64,000 nt of DNA. Source: Kitasatospora sp. CB01950. GTDB lineage: Bacteria > Actinomycetota > Actinomycetes > Streptomycetales > Streptomycetaceae. Positions 27,058-35,810 of this stretch are shown here, piece by piece. Location: assembly GCF_001905465.1 (NCBI RefSeq), contig NZ_LISX01000022.1:1-64000 (forward strand), read 5' to 3'. The notes under the pieces were generated by a model, which saw only the letters and a program-made list of their open reading frames with translations, was not told the DNA's origin and searched no databases. Each line of letters opens with the position of its first letter. The stretch's first letter is position 1. Both the position numbers and the translations under genes were made by a program.

Positions 27058-27121
27058 TTGCTCGCGCGAGCAAACGGCGCTACCTTTTTGCTCGGCCGAG
27101 CAATGGTTGGCTCGGACGAGC
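27058..27121. promoter_or_regulatory. triple palindromic operator of the TetR gene
   Basis: Two perfect 16-bp palindromes, TTGCTCGCGCGAGCAA (27058-27073) and TTGCTCGGCCGAGCAA (27088-27103), have centres 30 bp apart. A third, imperfect one, GCTCGGACGAGC (27110-27121), is centred 20 bp further, 16 bp before the start. This is the geometry of an autoregulatory operator on one DNA face. Confidence 0.85.
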
Positions 27122-27136
27122 AGAGAGGGGTGCTCC

Positions 27137-27769
27137 GTGGGGCGCACGTTCACCGAATCGGCGCGGCGTCGGCAGATCGTCGAGGCGGCCATCGAAGTGA
27201 TCGCCGATGCGGGGTACGCCAAGGCGTCGTTCGCGCGGATCGCGAAGCACGCGGGTCTGAGCAGTACCGGGATGATCTCGTACCACTTCAAGGGCAAGGA
27301 CGACCTGCTGCGTGAGGTGATCGCGGAGGTGCTGCGGGTCTCCGAGGCGTACATGCGGCCGCGGATCGAGTCGGCGGTCGGCCCGCGGGCGCGCCTGCGG
27401 GCGTACATCGAGTCCAACGTCGAGCTGGCGGCCGCGCACCCGCGGGAGTTGGCCGCGCTGGTGGAGATTCTGAACGGCCAGGGCGACGACACGGGCAGCG
27501 AGTTCGCGACGGGCCGCCGGGCGGTGATGGACCTTCAGGAGTACGTGGTCCGCGCGGCGCAGGCGGACGGCGCGTACGGCTCGTTCGACGCCAAGGTGCT
27601 GGTGACGGCGATCCGGGGGGCGATCGACGCGGTCCTGGTCCGCGTGCTGCGCGAGCCGGAGATGGATGTGGCCACCAGCGCACGGGAGTTGGCCGACCTG
27701 TTCGACCGGGCGGTGCGCCCGGCCGAGATCTGCATGGAAGTGCACCGGCTGCCGGGCGAGTACGCATGA
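27137..27769 (+). CDS. TetR-family transcriptional regulator
   Basis: 210 residues. The N-terminal TetR helix-turn-helix is IVEAAIEVIADAGYAKASFA then GLSSTGMISYHFKGKDDLL; an all-helical ligand domain follows. GTG 27137 has GAGAGGGG upstream. Three GCTCG-based palindromes just upstream suggest it represses its own operon. Its stop overlaps the start of the membrane-protein gene by four bases (ATGA), so that gene is the probable regulated target. Confidence 0.92.
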   Translation: MGRTFTESARRRQIVEAAIEVIADAGYAKASFARIAKHAGLSSTGMISYHFKGKDDLLREVIAEVLRVSEAYMRPRIESAVGPRARLRAYIESNVELAAAHPRELAALVEILNGQGDDTGSEFATGRRAVMDLQEYVVRAAQADGAYGSFDAKVLVTAIRGAIDAVLVRVLREPEMDVATSARELADLFDRAVRPAEICMEVHRLPGEYA

Positions 27770-28743
27770 ACGAACGACGGCCCGCACCGACAGGGCCGGA
27801 CGGGGCGGCACCGGACACCGGGGCCGCGGACACGAGGGGGACGGGGATGAGGGGGATGGACGTGACGGCGGCGGGGGCGGCTGTGGCGGGGGCGGGCTTG
27901 GCATCGACGGGCGTTGGGGTGGCGGGCGACACCGCCTCGGGCGCGGTGGTTTCCGGCGCGGTGGCTTCGGGTGCTGCGGCTTCCGGTGGCGCGGCCTCGG
28001 GCGGTGCTTCGGGTGGTGCTTCGGGTGGCGCGGCCTCGGGCGGTGGTGCCGAGCCGCCGCGGACGGCGGACGGGCAGATCGACTGGGCGGCGCTGGCCGG
28101 GGACGACTCGACACCGAAGCAACGGTCTGCGCGTGGCCTGCGGCGGGCGGGCAAGTCGCTGGTGTTCGAGCTGGCGATCCCGTTGGGCGCCTACTACACG
28201 CTGCTCGGGTTCGGCGCCGGCCAGTGGCTGGCGATCACGCTGAGCACCCTGGCCGCCCTGCCGTGGCTGCTGTACGGGCTGGTGCGCAACCGCCGACTGG
28301 ATGCGATGCCGGTGTTCGCCCTGCTGCTGATCGGTGTGGGTGCACTGCTGTCGGCGGTGACGGGCAGCCCCAGGGTGCTGCTGGTGCGCGACAGTTGGGT
28401 GTTCGGGGTGATCGGCCTGTGGATCCTGGGCAGCCTGCTGACCCGCCGCCCGTGGGCGCTCGGCGCGGCCCGGACGGTGGTCGCCGCCAAGATCGGCCCG
28501 GTGGGCGCGGACGCCTGGACCGGCCAGTGGGACTACGACCCGACCTTCCGGCGCCACATCCGCCTGCTGACGCTGCTCTGGGGCACGGGCTTCACCCTGG
28601 ACGCCCTGATCCGGGTGGCGTTCGCGATGACCCTGCCTCTCGGCGCGGTGCCGCTGGTGAACGCGCTGCAGTGGCTGGTCGTGCTGGGCGCGATGATCGG
28701 CCTCCACACCTGGTACGTGAAGCGGAACGGGCTGCTGGTCTGA
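27766..28743 (+). CDS. VC0807-family membrane protein
   Basis: 325 residues. The first 100 are Gly/Ala/Ser-rich low complexity (GGASGGASGGAASGGG). The rest is a multi-pass membrane domain of about six helices (FELAIPLGAYYTLLGFGAGQ, LLIGVGALLSAVTG, WILGSLLTRRPWALG). The domain matches the VC0807 family, uncharacterised integral membrane proteins often paired with a TetR regulator. It is translationally coupled to the upstream TetR. Transport or efflux is an inference from context only. Confidence 0.85.
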   Translation: MNERRPAPTGPDGAAPDTGAADTRGTGMRGMDVTAAGAAVAGAGLASTGVGVAGDTASGAVVSGAVASGAAASGGAASGGASGGASGGAASGGGAEPPRTADGQIDWAALAGDDSTPKQRSARGLRRAGKSLVFELAIPLGAYYTLLGFGAGQWLAITLSTLAALPWLLYGLVRNRRLDAMPVFALLLIGVGALLSAVTGSPRVLLVRDSWVFGVIGLWILGSLLTRRPWALGAARTVVAAKIGPVGADAWTGQWDYDPTFRRHIRLLTLLWGTGFTLDALIRVAFAMTLPLGAVPLVNALQWLVVLGAMIGLHTWYVKRNGLLV

Positions 28744-28815
28744 GGCCGTCCGAGGTTGGCCGAAGTCGTCCGAGGCCGTCCGAGGTTGGCCGAAGTCGTC
28801 CGAGGCCGTCCGAGG
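28741..28815. repeat. 30-bp tandem repeat, 2.5 copies
   Basis: Units of 30 bp begin at 28741, 28771 and 28801 (half unit), each starting (C/T)GAGGCCGTCCGAGG. The first contains the stop codon of the upstream gene. Confidence 0.9.
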
Positions 28816-28917
28816 CGGGGGATGGGGGGATGGGGGGGTGCGGTGCGGCGGTTCCGGCGGAGGTGGCCGGGGCCGCCGCGGCCGTGCGTGTCGGTGGGTT
28901 CCGGCAGGATCGGCGGC

Positions 28918-29322
28918 ATGATCGCTGTCGAGGACGTCATCGGGCGGGCCGGCCCGGAGGGCGCGCTGCCGCTGCTGACCCTGGCCGAGTTCTTCGCGGA
29001 CAACACCGTCGAGGACTCGCTGGCCCCGAACCAGTGGGGCTACGGCCGACCGCCACTGGCCGACCTTGCCGCTGCCCTGGGCCGGATCGCCGACCGGCCG
29101 GACGTGGCCTGGGTGCGGGTCCAACTCCACCCGGAGACCCTGGACTTGGCAGAGGTGCTGGCCGAGGCCGTCGCCGTCTGCACCAGCGCGGACGCCGCGA
29201 ACTGCGAGTCCTGGACGGCCGGGTGGGAGTCCAGCGGCGTGGTGACCGGTCTGATCGACGACTACTCGGACGTGCCGCCGGTGCCCGCCGGAATGGCGAT
29301 CAGGTCGATCGTCTGGGACTGA
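28918..29322 (+). CDS. hypothetical protein
   Basis: 134 residues, acidic and soluble, with no signal peptide. The C-terminus has a distinctive GLIDDYSDVPPVPAGMAIRS and two Cys (VCTSADAANCESW). The size and acidity resemble contact-toxin immunity proteins, but no toxin is nearby, so this is not proposed as a function. ATG 28918 is preceded by GGCAGGA; a longer frame from 28756 runs into the tandem repeat. I do not recognise the family. Confidence 0.65.
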   Translation: MIAVEDVIGRAGPEGALPLLTLAEFFADNTVEDSLAPNQWGYGRPPLADLAAALGRIADRPDVAWVRVQLHPETLDLAEVLAEAVAVCTSADAANCESWTAGWESSGVVTGLIDDYSDVPPVPAGMAIRSIVWD

Positions 29323-29480
29323 CGGCATCGCAAGTCGGCTATCTGCACGGCTTGTTGGAGCAGCGGGCAAAAATCTGGATGACGGCGGAGGTAGGGCACT
29401 CCTAGACTCGGCGAGCCGAAAGACGCCCGGGCCGGACGGCCGGCCGGGTGCACCGTGATGTGGAGAGGGAGGGACCAGTC

Positions 29481-29576
29481 GTGCGTAGCGCCGCTGTTGT
29501 CCTTCCCCCGTCGCGGTTCGAGGTGATCCTGGTGTCCTCGGCAGACCGGCGCCCGCTGCGCGGCCGGCGCCGGTAA
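29481..29576 (+). CDS. 31-residue leader ORF upstream of EF-G paralogue
   Basis: GTG 29481 has an excellent SD (GAGAGGGAGGGA) and encodes 31 residues beginning MRSAAVVLPPSRF and ending in an Arg-rich PLRGRRR before TAA. It ends 187 bases before the EF-G-like gene. An AGGGCT-GCG-AGCCCT hairpin directly follows the stop. The strong SD, short length and position suggest a translated leader that controls downstream expression by attenuation. The Arg-X-Arg end is a known type of drug-dependent ribosome-stalling motif, but this role is inference. Confidence 0.6.
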   Translation: MRSAAVVLPPSRFEVILVSSADRRPLRGRRR

Positions 29577-29763
29577 GGGCTGCGAGCCCTCTCCCCTCAA
29601 CCGCCCTGCTACGAACGCCCGTTGTCGGCGTCGCGCGGCCGCGTCGCACCGCATCGTGTCGCGTCGCTGTCGAGGGGTGTGTCCGGGTGGTGTGGTGCCG
29701 CTCGTGCTGCCGCCGTGAATCGCGCTGCCCATTCCAGGACCGAATCCCGAAAGGCACCGGGCC
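29577..29763 (+). promoter_or_regulatory. leader–EF-G spacer with hairpins
   Basis: An AGGGCT/AGCCCT hairpin (3-nt loop) lies within about 29576-29591, followed by a GTCGCG-rich stretch that can fold. No ORF seen. It is a likely attenuation region. Confidence 0.45.
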
Positions 29764-31848
29764 ATGCGCACCGACCTCGCCCTCCCCGCCACCAGCACCA
29801 CCATCTCCGTCCCCGCCGCTGCGGCCGTCCGCAACCTCGGCATCCTCGCGCACGTGGACGCCGGAAAGACCACCGTCACCGAGCGCATCCTGTTCCTGAC
29901 CGGGGCGATCCACCGGCGCGGCGAGGTGCACGAGGGCACCACCGTCACCGACTTCGACCCGCAGGAACGCGATCGCGGCATCACCATCTTTGCCGCCGCG
30001 GTCAGTTGTGACTGGGACGGCCACCGGCTGAACCTGATCGACACGCCGGGACACGTGGACTTCGCCGACGAGGTGGAGCGTTCGCTGCGCGTGCTGGACG
30101 GCGCGGTGGCGGTGTTCGACGCCGTCGCGGGCGTCGAGCCGCAGAGCGAGTCGGTGTGGCGGCAGGCGGACCGGCACGGCGTGCCGCGGATCGCGTTCGT
30201 GAACAAGATGGACCGGCCCGGCGCGGACCTGGACAGGGCGGTCGCCTCGATCCGGGAGCGGCTCCACCCGGTGCCGCTGGCCGTGCAGTTGCCGATCGGC
30301 CGGGAGGGTGACTTCGTCGGCGTGATCGACCTGCTCCGGCTGCGCGCGCTCACCTGGCCGGACGGTTCCGGCGGTGCCGAAGGCATCCAAGTGGTCGACG
30401 TGCCGAAGGAGTTGGCGTCCGAGGCGGAGCGTCGTCGGCAGACGCTGGCGGAGGCGGTGGCCGAACTGCACCCGGCGGCGCTGGAGGAGTTCTGCGCCAC
30501 CGGCACCCTCGGTGCGGACACCCTGGCGGGTGCGCTGCGCCAACTCACCGCCGAGGGACAGGCGGTGGTGGTGCTGTGCGGTTCCGCGTACCGCAACCGC
30601 GGCATCGAACCGCTGCTGGACGCAGTCGCGGCGTACCTGCCGTCGCCGCTGGACGTTCCGCCGGTCCGCGGTGACTGGCAGGGCGCCGTCCAGGAACGCC
30701 CGGCCGACGCCGAACAGCCGCTGGCAGCACTGGTGTTCAAGGTGAACGCGAGCACCACCGGGCGGCTCAGCAGCCTGCGGATCTACTCCGGCACGCTACG
30801 GAAGGGGGACACCGTGCTCGACGCGCGCACCGGGCGCACCGAGCGGATCGGCCGCATCCTGCGGCTGCAGGCCGACCGGCACACCGAGACGGACACGGCG
30901 GTGGCCGGCGACATCGTCGCCGTCGTCGGGCCCAAGGCCGCGCGGGCCGGCAGCACGCTGTGCGCGCCCGGCGCCCCGCTGGTGCTCGAACCGGCCGTCG
31001 CCGCCGACCCGGTGGTGACCGTCGCGGTCGAGGCGCGCCGTTCGGTGGACGCCGACCGGCTGGCGGCGGCGCTGTTCCGGCTCGTCGAGGAGGACCCGTC
31101 GTTGGTGGTCGGGACCGACCCGGAGAGCGGGCAGCGGGTGCTGTCCGGCCTCGGTGAACTGCACCTGGAGGTGGCGGTGGAGTCGCTCCGCCGGTCCGGG
31201 CTGGAGGTCACCGTCGGCCGGCCGCGGGTCGCCTACCGCGAGACGCTGTCCGGCACGGTCGCCGGGCTCGTCCTGCGGCACGTCAAACAGGACGGCGGCG
31301 CAGGGCAGTTCGCGCACATCGTGGTCGACGTCGAACCGCTCGGCGAACCCGGCACGGACGGCTTCGAGTTCCGCTCCACCGTCACCGGCGGGCGGGTCCC
31401 GCAGGAGTTCGTGCAGGCCGTCGAGGCGGGCTGCCGCGACGCCCTCGCGGACGGCCCGCTCGGCCACCCGGTCACCGGGGTCCGGGTCACCCTCACCGAC
31501 GGGGCGACCCACGTCAAGGACTCCTCCGACCTGGCGTTCCGCACCGCCGGACGGCTCGCCCTGCGCGAGGCGCTGCGGCGCGGCGGACCGGTGCTGCTGG
31601 AACCCGTGGTGGACGTCACCGCGACCGTCCCGCCGGACAGCGTCGGCGGCGTCCTCGGCGACCTGTCCGCCCGCCGCGGCCGCGTCCACGGCTCCGACCC
31701 GCACGGTGCCCTCGGCGCGGTCCTGACCGCCACCGTCCCGTTGGCCGAACTCTTCGGCTACGCAGGCGCGTTGCGCAGCCGCACCCAGGGCCGCGGCACC
31801 TTCACCACCCGCCCGGCCGGCTACGCCCCGGCCCCCCGCGGCCAGTAA
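29764..31848 (+). CDS. fusA2: elongation factor G paralogue
   Basis: 694 residues with all EF-G domains. G1 is AHVDAGKTT, switch II is DTPGHVDF and G4 is NKMD. The stretch VAGVEPQSESVWRQADRHG is closer to true EF-G than to TetM/OtrA ribosomal-protection proteins. Domain IV has VKQDGGAGQFAHIVVDVEP and the C-terminus FGYAGALRSRTQGRGTF. This is a second, FusB-like copy found in many streptomycetes rather than the str-operon fusA, since rpsL/rpsG/tuf are absent. It could substitute for EF-G or confer protection from a ribosome-targeting drug. A leader ORF upstream suggests regulated expression. Confidence 0.9.
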   Translation: MRTDLALPATSTTISVPAAAAVRNLGILAHVDAGKTTVTERILFLTGAIHRRGEVHEGTTVTDFDPQERDRGITIFAAAVSCDWDGHRLNLIDTPGHVDFADEVERSLRVLDGAVAVFDAVAGVEPQSESVWRQADRHGVPRIAFVNKMDRPGADLDRAVASIRERLHPVPLAVQLPIGREGDFVGVIDLLRLRALTWPDGSGGAEGIQVVDVPKELASEAERRRQTLAEAVAELHPAALEEFCATGTLGADTLAGALRQLTAEGQAVVVLCGSAYRNRGIEPLLDAVAAYLPSPLDVPPVRGDWQGAVQERPADAEQPLAALVFKVNASTTGRLSSLRIYSGTLRKGDTVLDARTGRTERIGRILRLQADRHTETDTAVAGDIVAVVGPKAARAGSTLCAPGAPLVLEPAVAADPVVTVAVEARRSVDADRLAAALFRLVEEDPSLVVGTDPESGQRVLSGLGELHLEVAVESLRRSGLEVTVGRPRVAYRETLSGTVAGLVLRHVKQDGGAGQFAHIVVDVEPLGEPGTDGFEFRSTVTGGRVPQEFVQAVEAGCRDALADGPLGHPVTGVRVTLTDGATHVKDSSDLAFRTAGRLALREALRRGGPVLLEPVVDVTATVPPDSVGGVLGDLSARRGRVHGSDPHGALGAVLTATVPLAELFGYAGALRSRTQGRGTFTTRPAGYAPAPRGQ

Positions 31849-31864
31849 CCGCCACAACGGCCGG

Positions 31865-31893
31865 CCCCGACCGCAACTCCCGGTCGGGGCCGA
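31865..31893. terminator. bidirectional terminator
   Basis: GGCCCCGACCG (31865-31875) pairs perfectly with CGGTCGGGGCC (31883-31893) between the convergent EF-G-like and phospholipase genes. Confidence 0.85.
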
Positions 31894-31909
31894 CCACTTG
31901 TGCGCGATC

Positions 31910-33970
31910 TCAGGTGGTCAGCAGGCCGGGGTCGGAGAGCGATGGGGTGCCGGTTTCGATGTGGCCGGCGAGGCGGCGGACGAAGTCGGGGGTGAGGTTG
32001 GAGGTGATGGTGAGGTCGTACCAGCGGCGGCAGGTGGAGAGGTCGGCGGTGAGGGTGGCGGTGGCGCCGCGGCGGACGGTGACGGTCTGCGGGGCGCCCG
32101 CGTAGGCGTTGGCGACGGTGAGGACGGCGTCGGCGCCGGCCGGGTTGGTGAAGGTCAGGTCGAGGTTGCCGGTGGCGGCGTTGTGGCGGGCGGTGACCTC
32201 GGGGCCCGCGGTCTTGCCGGGATTGCGGAAGCGGCGCAGGAAGCCGTTCGGACCGAACACGGTGAGGTCGGTGACGCCCTTGGAGTAGGTGGTGTTCCAG
32301 GCGTCCGAGATGCTGGTGCCGGCCTCGGCGGTGTACGTCCACGGGCCGTCGGTGCGGTTGGCGGAGGTGACCAGGAACTGGGCGCCGGCCGCCTGCCCGC
32401 TGCTGAACGTCAGCGCGTACTTGCCGGTCGAGATGTCCGCCGAACCGTCCACGTACGGCGCGTACTTGAGCGGACGGGTGGGCTTCGCGCCGGGCTCCTG
32501 CCGGGGCAGTGCGCCGGTGGCGGGCGGGGTCGGCACGTAGTCGGCGTGCCGGTTGCGGTCGGGCGGCAGGTAGCCGGCCGTCGAGGGCAGCGTCGCGGGG
32601 GTCGCGTTCGAGGCGGTGAAGTCGAAGGCGGACGTCAGGTCGCCGCAAATGGCCCGCCGCCAGGGGGATATGTGGGGTTCGCGGACGCCGAAGCGCTGCT
32701 CCATGAACCGGATGATCGAGGTGTGGTCGAAGGTCTCCGAGCAGGTGAAGCCGCCGGTGCTCCACGGCGAGACCACCAGCATCGGCACCCGCTGCCCGAG
32801 CCCGTACGGTCCGGCGGCGTAACTCACGTTGCCCGCAAACAAGTCGGCGCCGGTGGCGACGGTCGACAGGCCCTGGTTCGCGGAGGACGGCGGGAACGGC
32901 GGCACCACGTGGTCGAAGAAGCCGTCGTTCTCGTCGTACGTGATGAACAGCGCGGTGCGGGCCCACACATCCGGGTTGGAGGTGAGCGCGTCCAGCACCT
33001 GCGAGACGTACCAAGCACCGTAGTTGGCAGGCCAGTTGGGGTGCTCGGTGTATGCCTCGGGGGCGGCGATCCAGGAGATCTGCGGCAGCGTCCCGGCCTG
33101 GACGTCGCGCCGCAACTGGTCGAACAGGCCGTCGCCGGCCTTGGCGTTCGTCCCGGTGCGGGCCTTCTCGTAGAGCGCGTCGCCGGGCTTGGCGTTGCGG
33201 TAATTGTTGAAGTAGAGAAGGGAGTTGTCGCCGTAGTTGCCGCGGTACGGGTCGTTGATCCAGCCCCAGCCGCCGGCCGCGTTCAGACCGTCGCCGATGT
33301 CCTGGTAGATCCGCCAGGAGACACCGGCGGCCTCCAGCCGCTCCGGGTAGGTGGTCCAGGAGTATCCGGCCTCCTGGTTGCCGAGCACGGGTCCGCCGCC
33401 GGTCGCGTCGTTGCCGGTGTACCCCGTCCACAGGTAGTACCGGTTGGGGTCGGTGGAGCCGATGAACGAGCAGTGGTACGCGTCGCAGAGCGTGAAGGCG
33501 TCGGCGAGCGCGTAGTGGAAGGGGATGTCCTGCCGGGTCAGGTACGCCATGGTGGTCGCCGTCTTGGCGGGCACCCACTGGTCGTACTTGCCGCCGTTGA
33601 AGGCCTGGTGGCCGCCCGCCCAGTCGTGGTTGAGGTCCTGGACGAACTGCATCCCGAGATCGTTCACCTGCGGCCGGAACGGCAGGATCTCCTTCTTCGC
33701 ACTGTTCGTCTGGTACCAGACCGGCTTCCCGCTCGGCAGCGTCACCGGCCGCGGGTCGCCGAACCCGCGCACTCCCTTCATCGAGCCGAAGTAGTGGTCG
33801 AACGACCGGTTCTCCTGCATCAGCACCACGATGTGCTCGATGTCCTGGATCGTGCCGGTGGCGCCCTGCGGCGCGATCGCGGCGGCCCGCGCGATACTTG
33901 GCGCCAACGCGGAGAACGCCAGTCCGGTACCGGCGAGTTGAAGGAAACGACGCCGACTCGGTTCAACCAT
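31910..33970 (-). CDS. plcC: phosphocholine-specific phospholipase C, Tat-exported
   Basis: 686 residues. A twin-arginine signal (SRRRFLQLAGTGLAFSALA) precedes a phosphoesterase domain with MQENRSFDHYFGSMKGVRGF, HDWAGGHQAFNGG, ITYDENDGFFDHV and DHTSIIRFMEQRFG, which supply metal and catalytic residues. Two C-terminal β-domains (DUF756 type) follow. It hydrolyses phosphatidylcholine outside the cell, often for phosphate supply. ATG 33970 is chosen because it begins the Tat signal and has AGAGGTGGA upstream. No PHO box was found by eye. Confidence 0.94.
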   Translation of the reverse strand: MVEPSRRRFLQLAGTGLAFSALAPSIARAAAIAPQGATGTIQDIEHIVVLMQENRSFDHYFGSMKGVRGFGDPRPVTLPSGKPVWYQTNSAKKEILPFRPQVNDLGMQFVQDLNHDWAGGHQAFNGGKYDQWVPAKTATTMAYLTRQDIPFHYALADAFTLCDAYHCSFIGSTDPNRYYLWTGYTGNDATGGGPVLGNQEAGYSWTTYPERLEAAGVSWRIYQDIGDGLNAAGGWGWINDPYRGNYGDNSLLYFNNYRNAKPGDALYEKARTGTNAKAGDGLFDQLRRDVQAGTLPQISWIAAPEAYTEHPNWPANYGAWYVSQVLDALTSNPDVWARTALFITYDENDGFFDHVVPPFPPSSANQGLSTVATGADLFAGNVSYAAGPYGLGQRVPMLVVSPWSTGGFTCSETFDHTSIIRFMEQRFGVREPHISPWRRAICGDLTSAFDFTASNATPATLPSTAGYLPPDRNRHADYVPTPPATGALPRQEPGAKPTRPLKYAPYVDGSADISTGKYALTFSSGQAAGAQFLVTSANRTDGPWTYTAEAGTSISDAWNTTYSKGVTDLTVFGPNGFLRRFRNPGKTAGPEVTARHNAATGNLDLTFTNPAGADAVLTVANAYAGAPQTVTVRRGATATLTADLSTCRRWYDLTITSNLTPDFVRRLAGHIETGTPSLSDPGLLTT

Positions 33971-34196
33971 GGGAAGTCCACCTCTGAGGGTATGAGGGCC
34001 CGAAGCACGCACTGCCCCCAGCACACCGCCCCCGCCCCACGATCCGGCGGCCCGCCCGTGTCTGAGCGCTGTACGCCGAGCGAATGCCTTGAGTTGTTCG
34101 GACAAGACTGCCCAGGGTGCCCTCAACTTATACAGACAAGCTCATTCCGCTGACCGCGCACGGGAGTTACCCGACCCGTCGGTCGGCGCCGGGGCG

Positions 34197-34619
34197 TCAC
34201 GGGCGCTTGCGGCGGCTCCGGACCAGGTCCTGGACGGTGTGGGCGATTTCCTCGGGCGGCTGGTGTTCCCAGAAGCGGAGGACGGTCCAGCCTTCGGCGG
34301 CGAGGTGGTCGGTGGTCTCGCGGTCGCGGGAGATGTTCCGGTCGAGCTTGGTGCGCCACCACTCGGCGTTGGCCTTGGGGCTGGTGGCGTGCTCGGGGCA
34401 GCCGTGCCAGAAGCAGCCGTCCAGGAACACCGCGACGCGCGGCCCGAGGAACAGGATGTCCACCGTGCGGCGCGGCATGCCGGGGACCCGGGCGTTGACC
34501 CGGTAGCGCAGGCCCGAGGCGTACAGCAGGCGTCGCACCGCGAGTTCCTGGGCGGTGTCCCGGGAGGACTGGCGGCTCATCCGGGCGGCGACGGACGGCG
34601 AGGACGCGGTGGGCGACAT
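34197..34619 (-). CDS. vsr: very short patch repair endonuclease (Vsr)
   Basis: 140 residues. Conserved features: MSRQSSRDTAQELAVRRLLY at the N-terminus, VDILFLGPRVAVFLDGCFWH with the catalytic Asp, WHGCPEHATSPK zinc-binding Cys/His, and a terminal LRFWEH. Vsr nicks T:G mismatches left by deamination of 5-methylcytosine. No cytosine methyltransferase is adjacent, so this is an orphan copy. The start ATG 34619 has only a weak SD. Confidence 0.92.
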   Translation of the reverse strand: MSPTASSPSVAARMSRQSSRDTAQELAVRRLLYASGLRYRVNARVPGMPRRTVDILFLGPRVAVFLDGCFWHGCPEHATSPKANAEWWRTKLDRNISRDRETTDHLAAEGWTVLRFWEHQPPEEIAHTVQDLVRSRRKRP

Positions 34620-34767
34620 ACCGCCAGTATCCGCCGGCCCGCCGACAGCCAGGCCGCCGACAGCCAGGCCGCAGACAACCCGGGTGGACGCGGGCCGGCG
34701 GCGGGGTTCGGGCGGTGGGGTTGGCCGGTTCGGGCGGCGGGAAAGGGCGGCGGGAGCGGGCGGCGGG

Positions 34768-35670
34768 TCAGGCGGCCGGGAGAGGGTGGAGCGCCGTGCC
34801 GCCGGCCCGGGCTGCGCGGTGGGCGACCAGATGGCGGAGGGCGCGTTCGGTGGCGGCGTCGGCCGGGGTGACGGTGAACAGCAGGTGGTCGGTGGCCGGC
34901 CCGGTGGACAGGATGTCGTAGTGCAGTCGGAGCTCGCCGGCCTCGGCATGGTGGACGCGTTTGCTGCCGGCGGAGCGCTCGAGGACGGTGTGGTCGGTCC
35001 ACCAGGCATCGAACTCGGCACTGTGGAAGCGCAGTTCGGCGACCAGTTCGGCCATCCGGGGATCGTTCGGGTGGCGGCCGTGGCCGGCCCGGAGGTGGCC
35101 GACGGTCTCCCGGGCGACCCGGTGCCAGTCGAGCTGGGCGGCACGCGCGGCCGGGTCGAGGAAGAGCGACCGCGCCGTGTTGTCGGCCGGGCCGGTGCCG
35201 AACCCGGCCCCGAACAGGGCCCGCGCCGCCGCGTTGTGGGCCAGCACGTCGAGCCGGTGGTCGGTCAGGTACGCGGGGAACAGCGGTATGCCGTCCACGA
35301 GTTGGCGGAGCGAGGGACGGACCTGGGCGCCGCCCGGGCCGGCCGGGGCGACTGCCGGACGGTCGCCGCGACTTTCTCGGCGGGCCAGCAGGTGCAGGTG
35401 CCGGCTCTCGTCCGGCGTCAGCCGCAGCGCGTCGGCGAGCGCGTCCAGGACGGCCGTGCCCGGCGTGCCGACCCGCCCCTGCTCCAGGCGGACGTACCAC
35501 TCCACGCTGACGGCGGCCAGCTGGGCGACCTCCTGGCGGCGCAGCCCCGGCGTGCGGCGGCGCGGCCCGCGCGGGAGGTCGACGTCCTCGGGCTGCAGGC
35601 GGGCGCGCTTGGCCCGCAGGAAGGCGGCCAATTCGGCCTGCCGGGAATCGTGTTGGGTCGTTCCGGTCAT
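34768..35670 (-). CDS. XRE-family regulator with MmyB-like ligand domain
   Basis: 300 residues. The N-terminal helix-turn-helix has RTPGLRRQEVAQLAAVSVEW then YVRLEQGR, the hallmark of the actinobacterial MmyB class. The C-terminal PAS-like domain (PAYLTDHRLDVLAHNAAARA) probably binds a fatty-acid-like ligand. These regulators usually control an adjacent, divergent gene; here that is the PEBP gene, 140 bp away. ATG 35670 fits the family N-terminus. Confidence 0.92.
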   Translation of the reverse strand: MTGTTQHDSRQAELAAFLRAKRARLQPEDVDLPRGPRRRTPGLRRQEVAQLAAVSVEWYVRLEQGRVGTPGTAVLDALADALRLTPDESRHLHLLARRESRGDRPAVAPAGPGGAQVRPSLRQLVDGIPLFPAYLTDHRLDVLAHNAAARALFGAGFGTGPADNTARSLFLDPAARAAQLDWHRVARETVGHLRAGHGRHPNDPRMAELVAELRFHSAEFDAWWTDHTVLERSAGSKRVHHAEAGELRLHYDILSTGPATDHLLFTVTPADAATERALRHLVAHRAARAGGTALHPLPAA

Positions 35671-35810
35671 GGCGTCGATGATGCGGGCGGGCGGCGCGGG
35701 CGTCCAGCGCCGAGCCTGGTACGCCGAATGCCACCATGCGGGGTGTCTCCCCAAGTGTCGAGGCGCGGACGAGGGTTGGGGCAGACCACACCGATCAGGG
35801 GAGACACCTC

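Noticed and set aside
28918..29322. Immunity or antitoxin protein
   Set aside because: Only size and acidity suggest it; no toxin gene or recognised domain nearby.
29764..31848. Tetracycline ribosomal-protection protein (TetM/OtrA)
   Set aside because: Motifs such as GVEPQSESVWRQADR are those of EF-G; a protective role is possible but not by family assignment.
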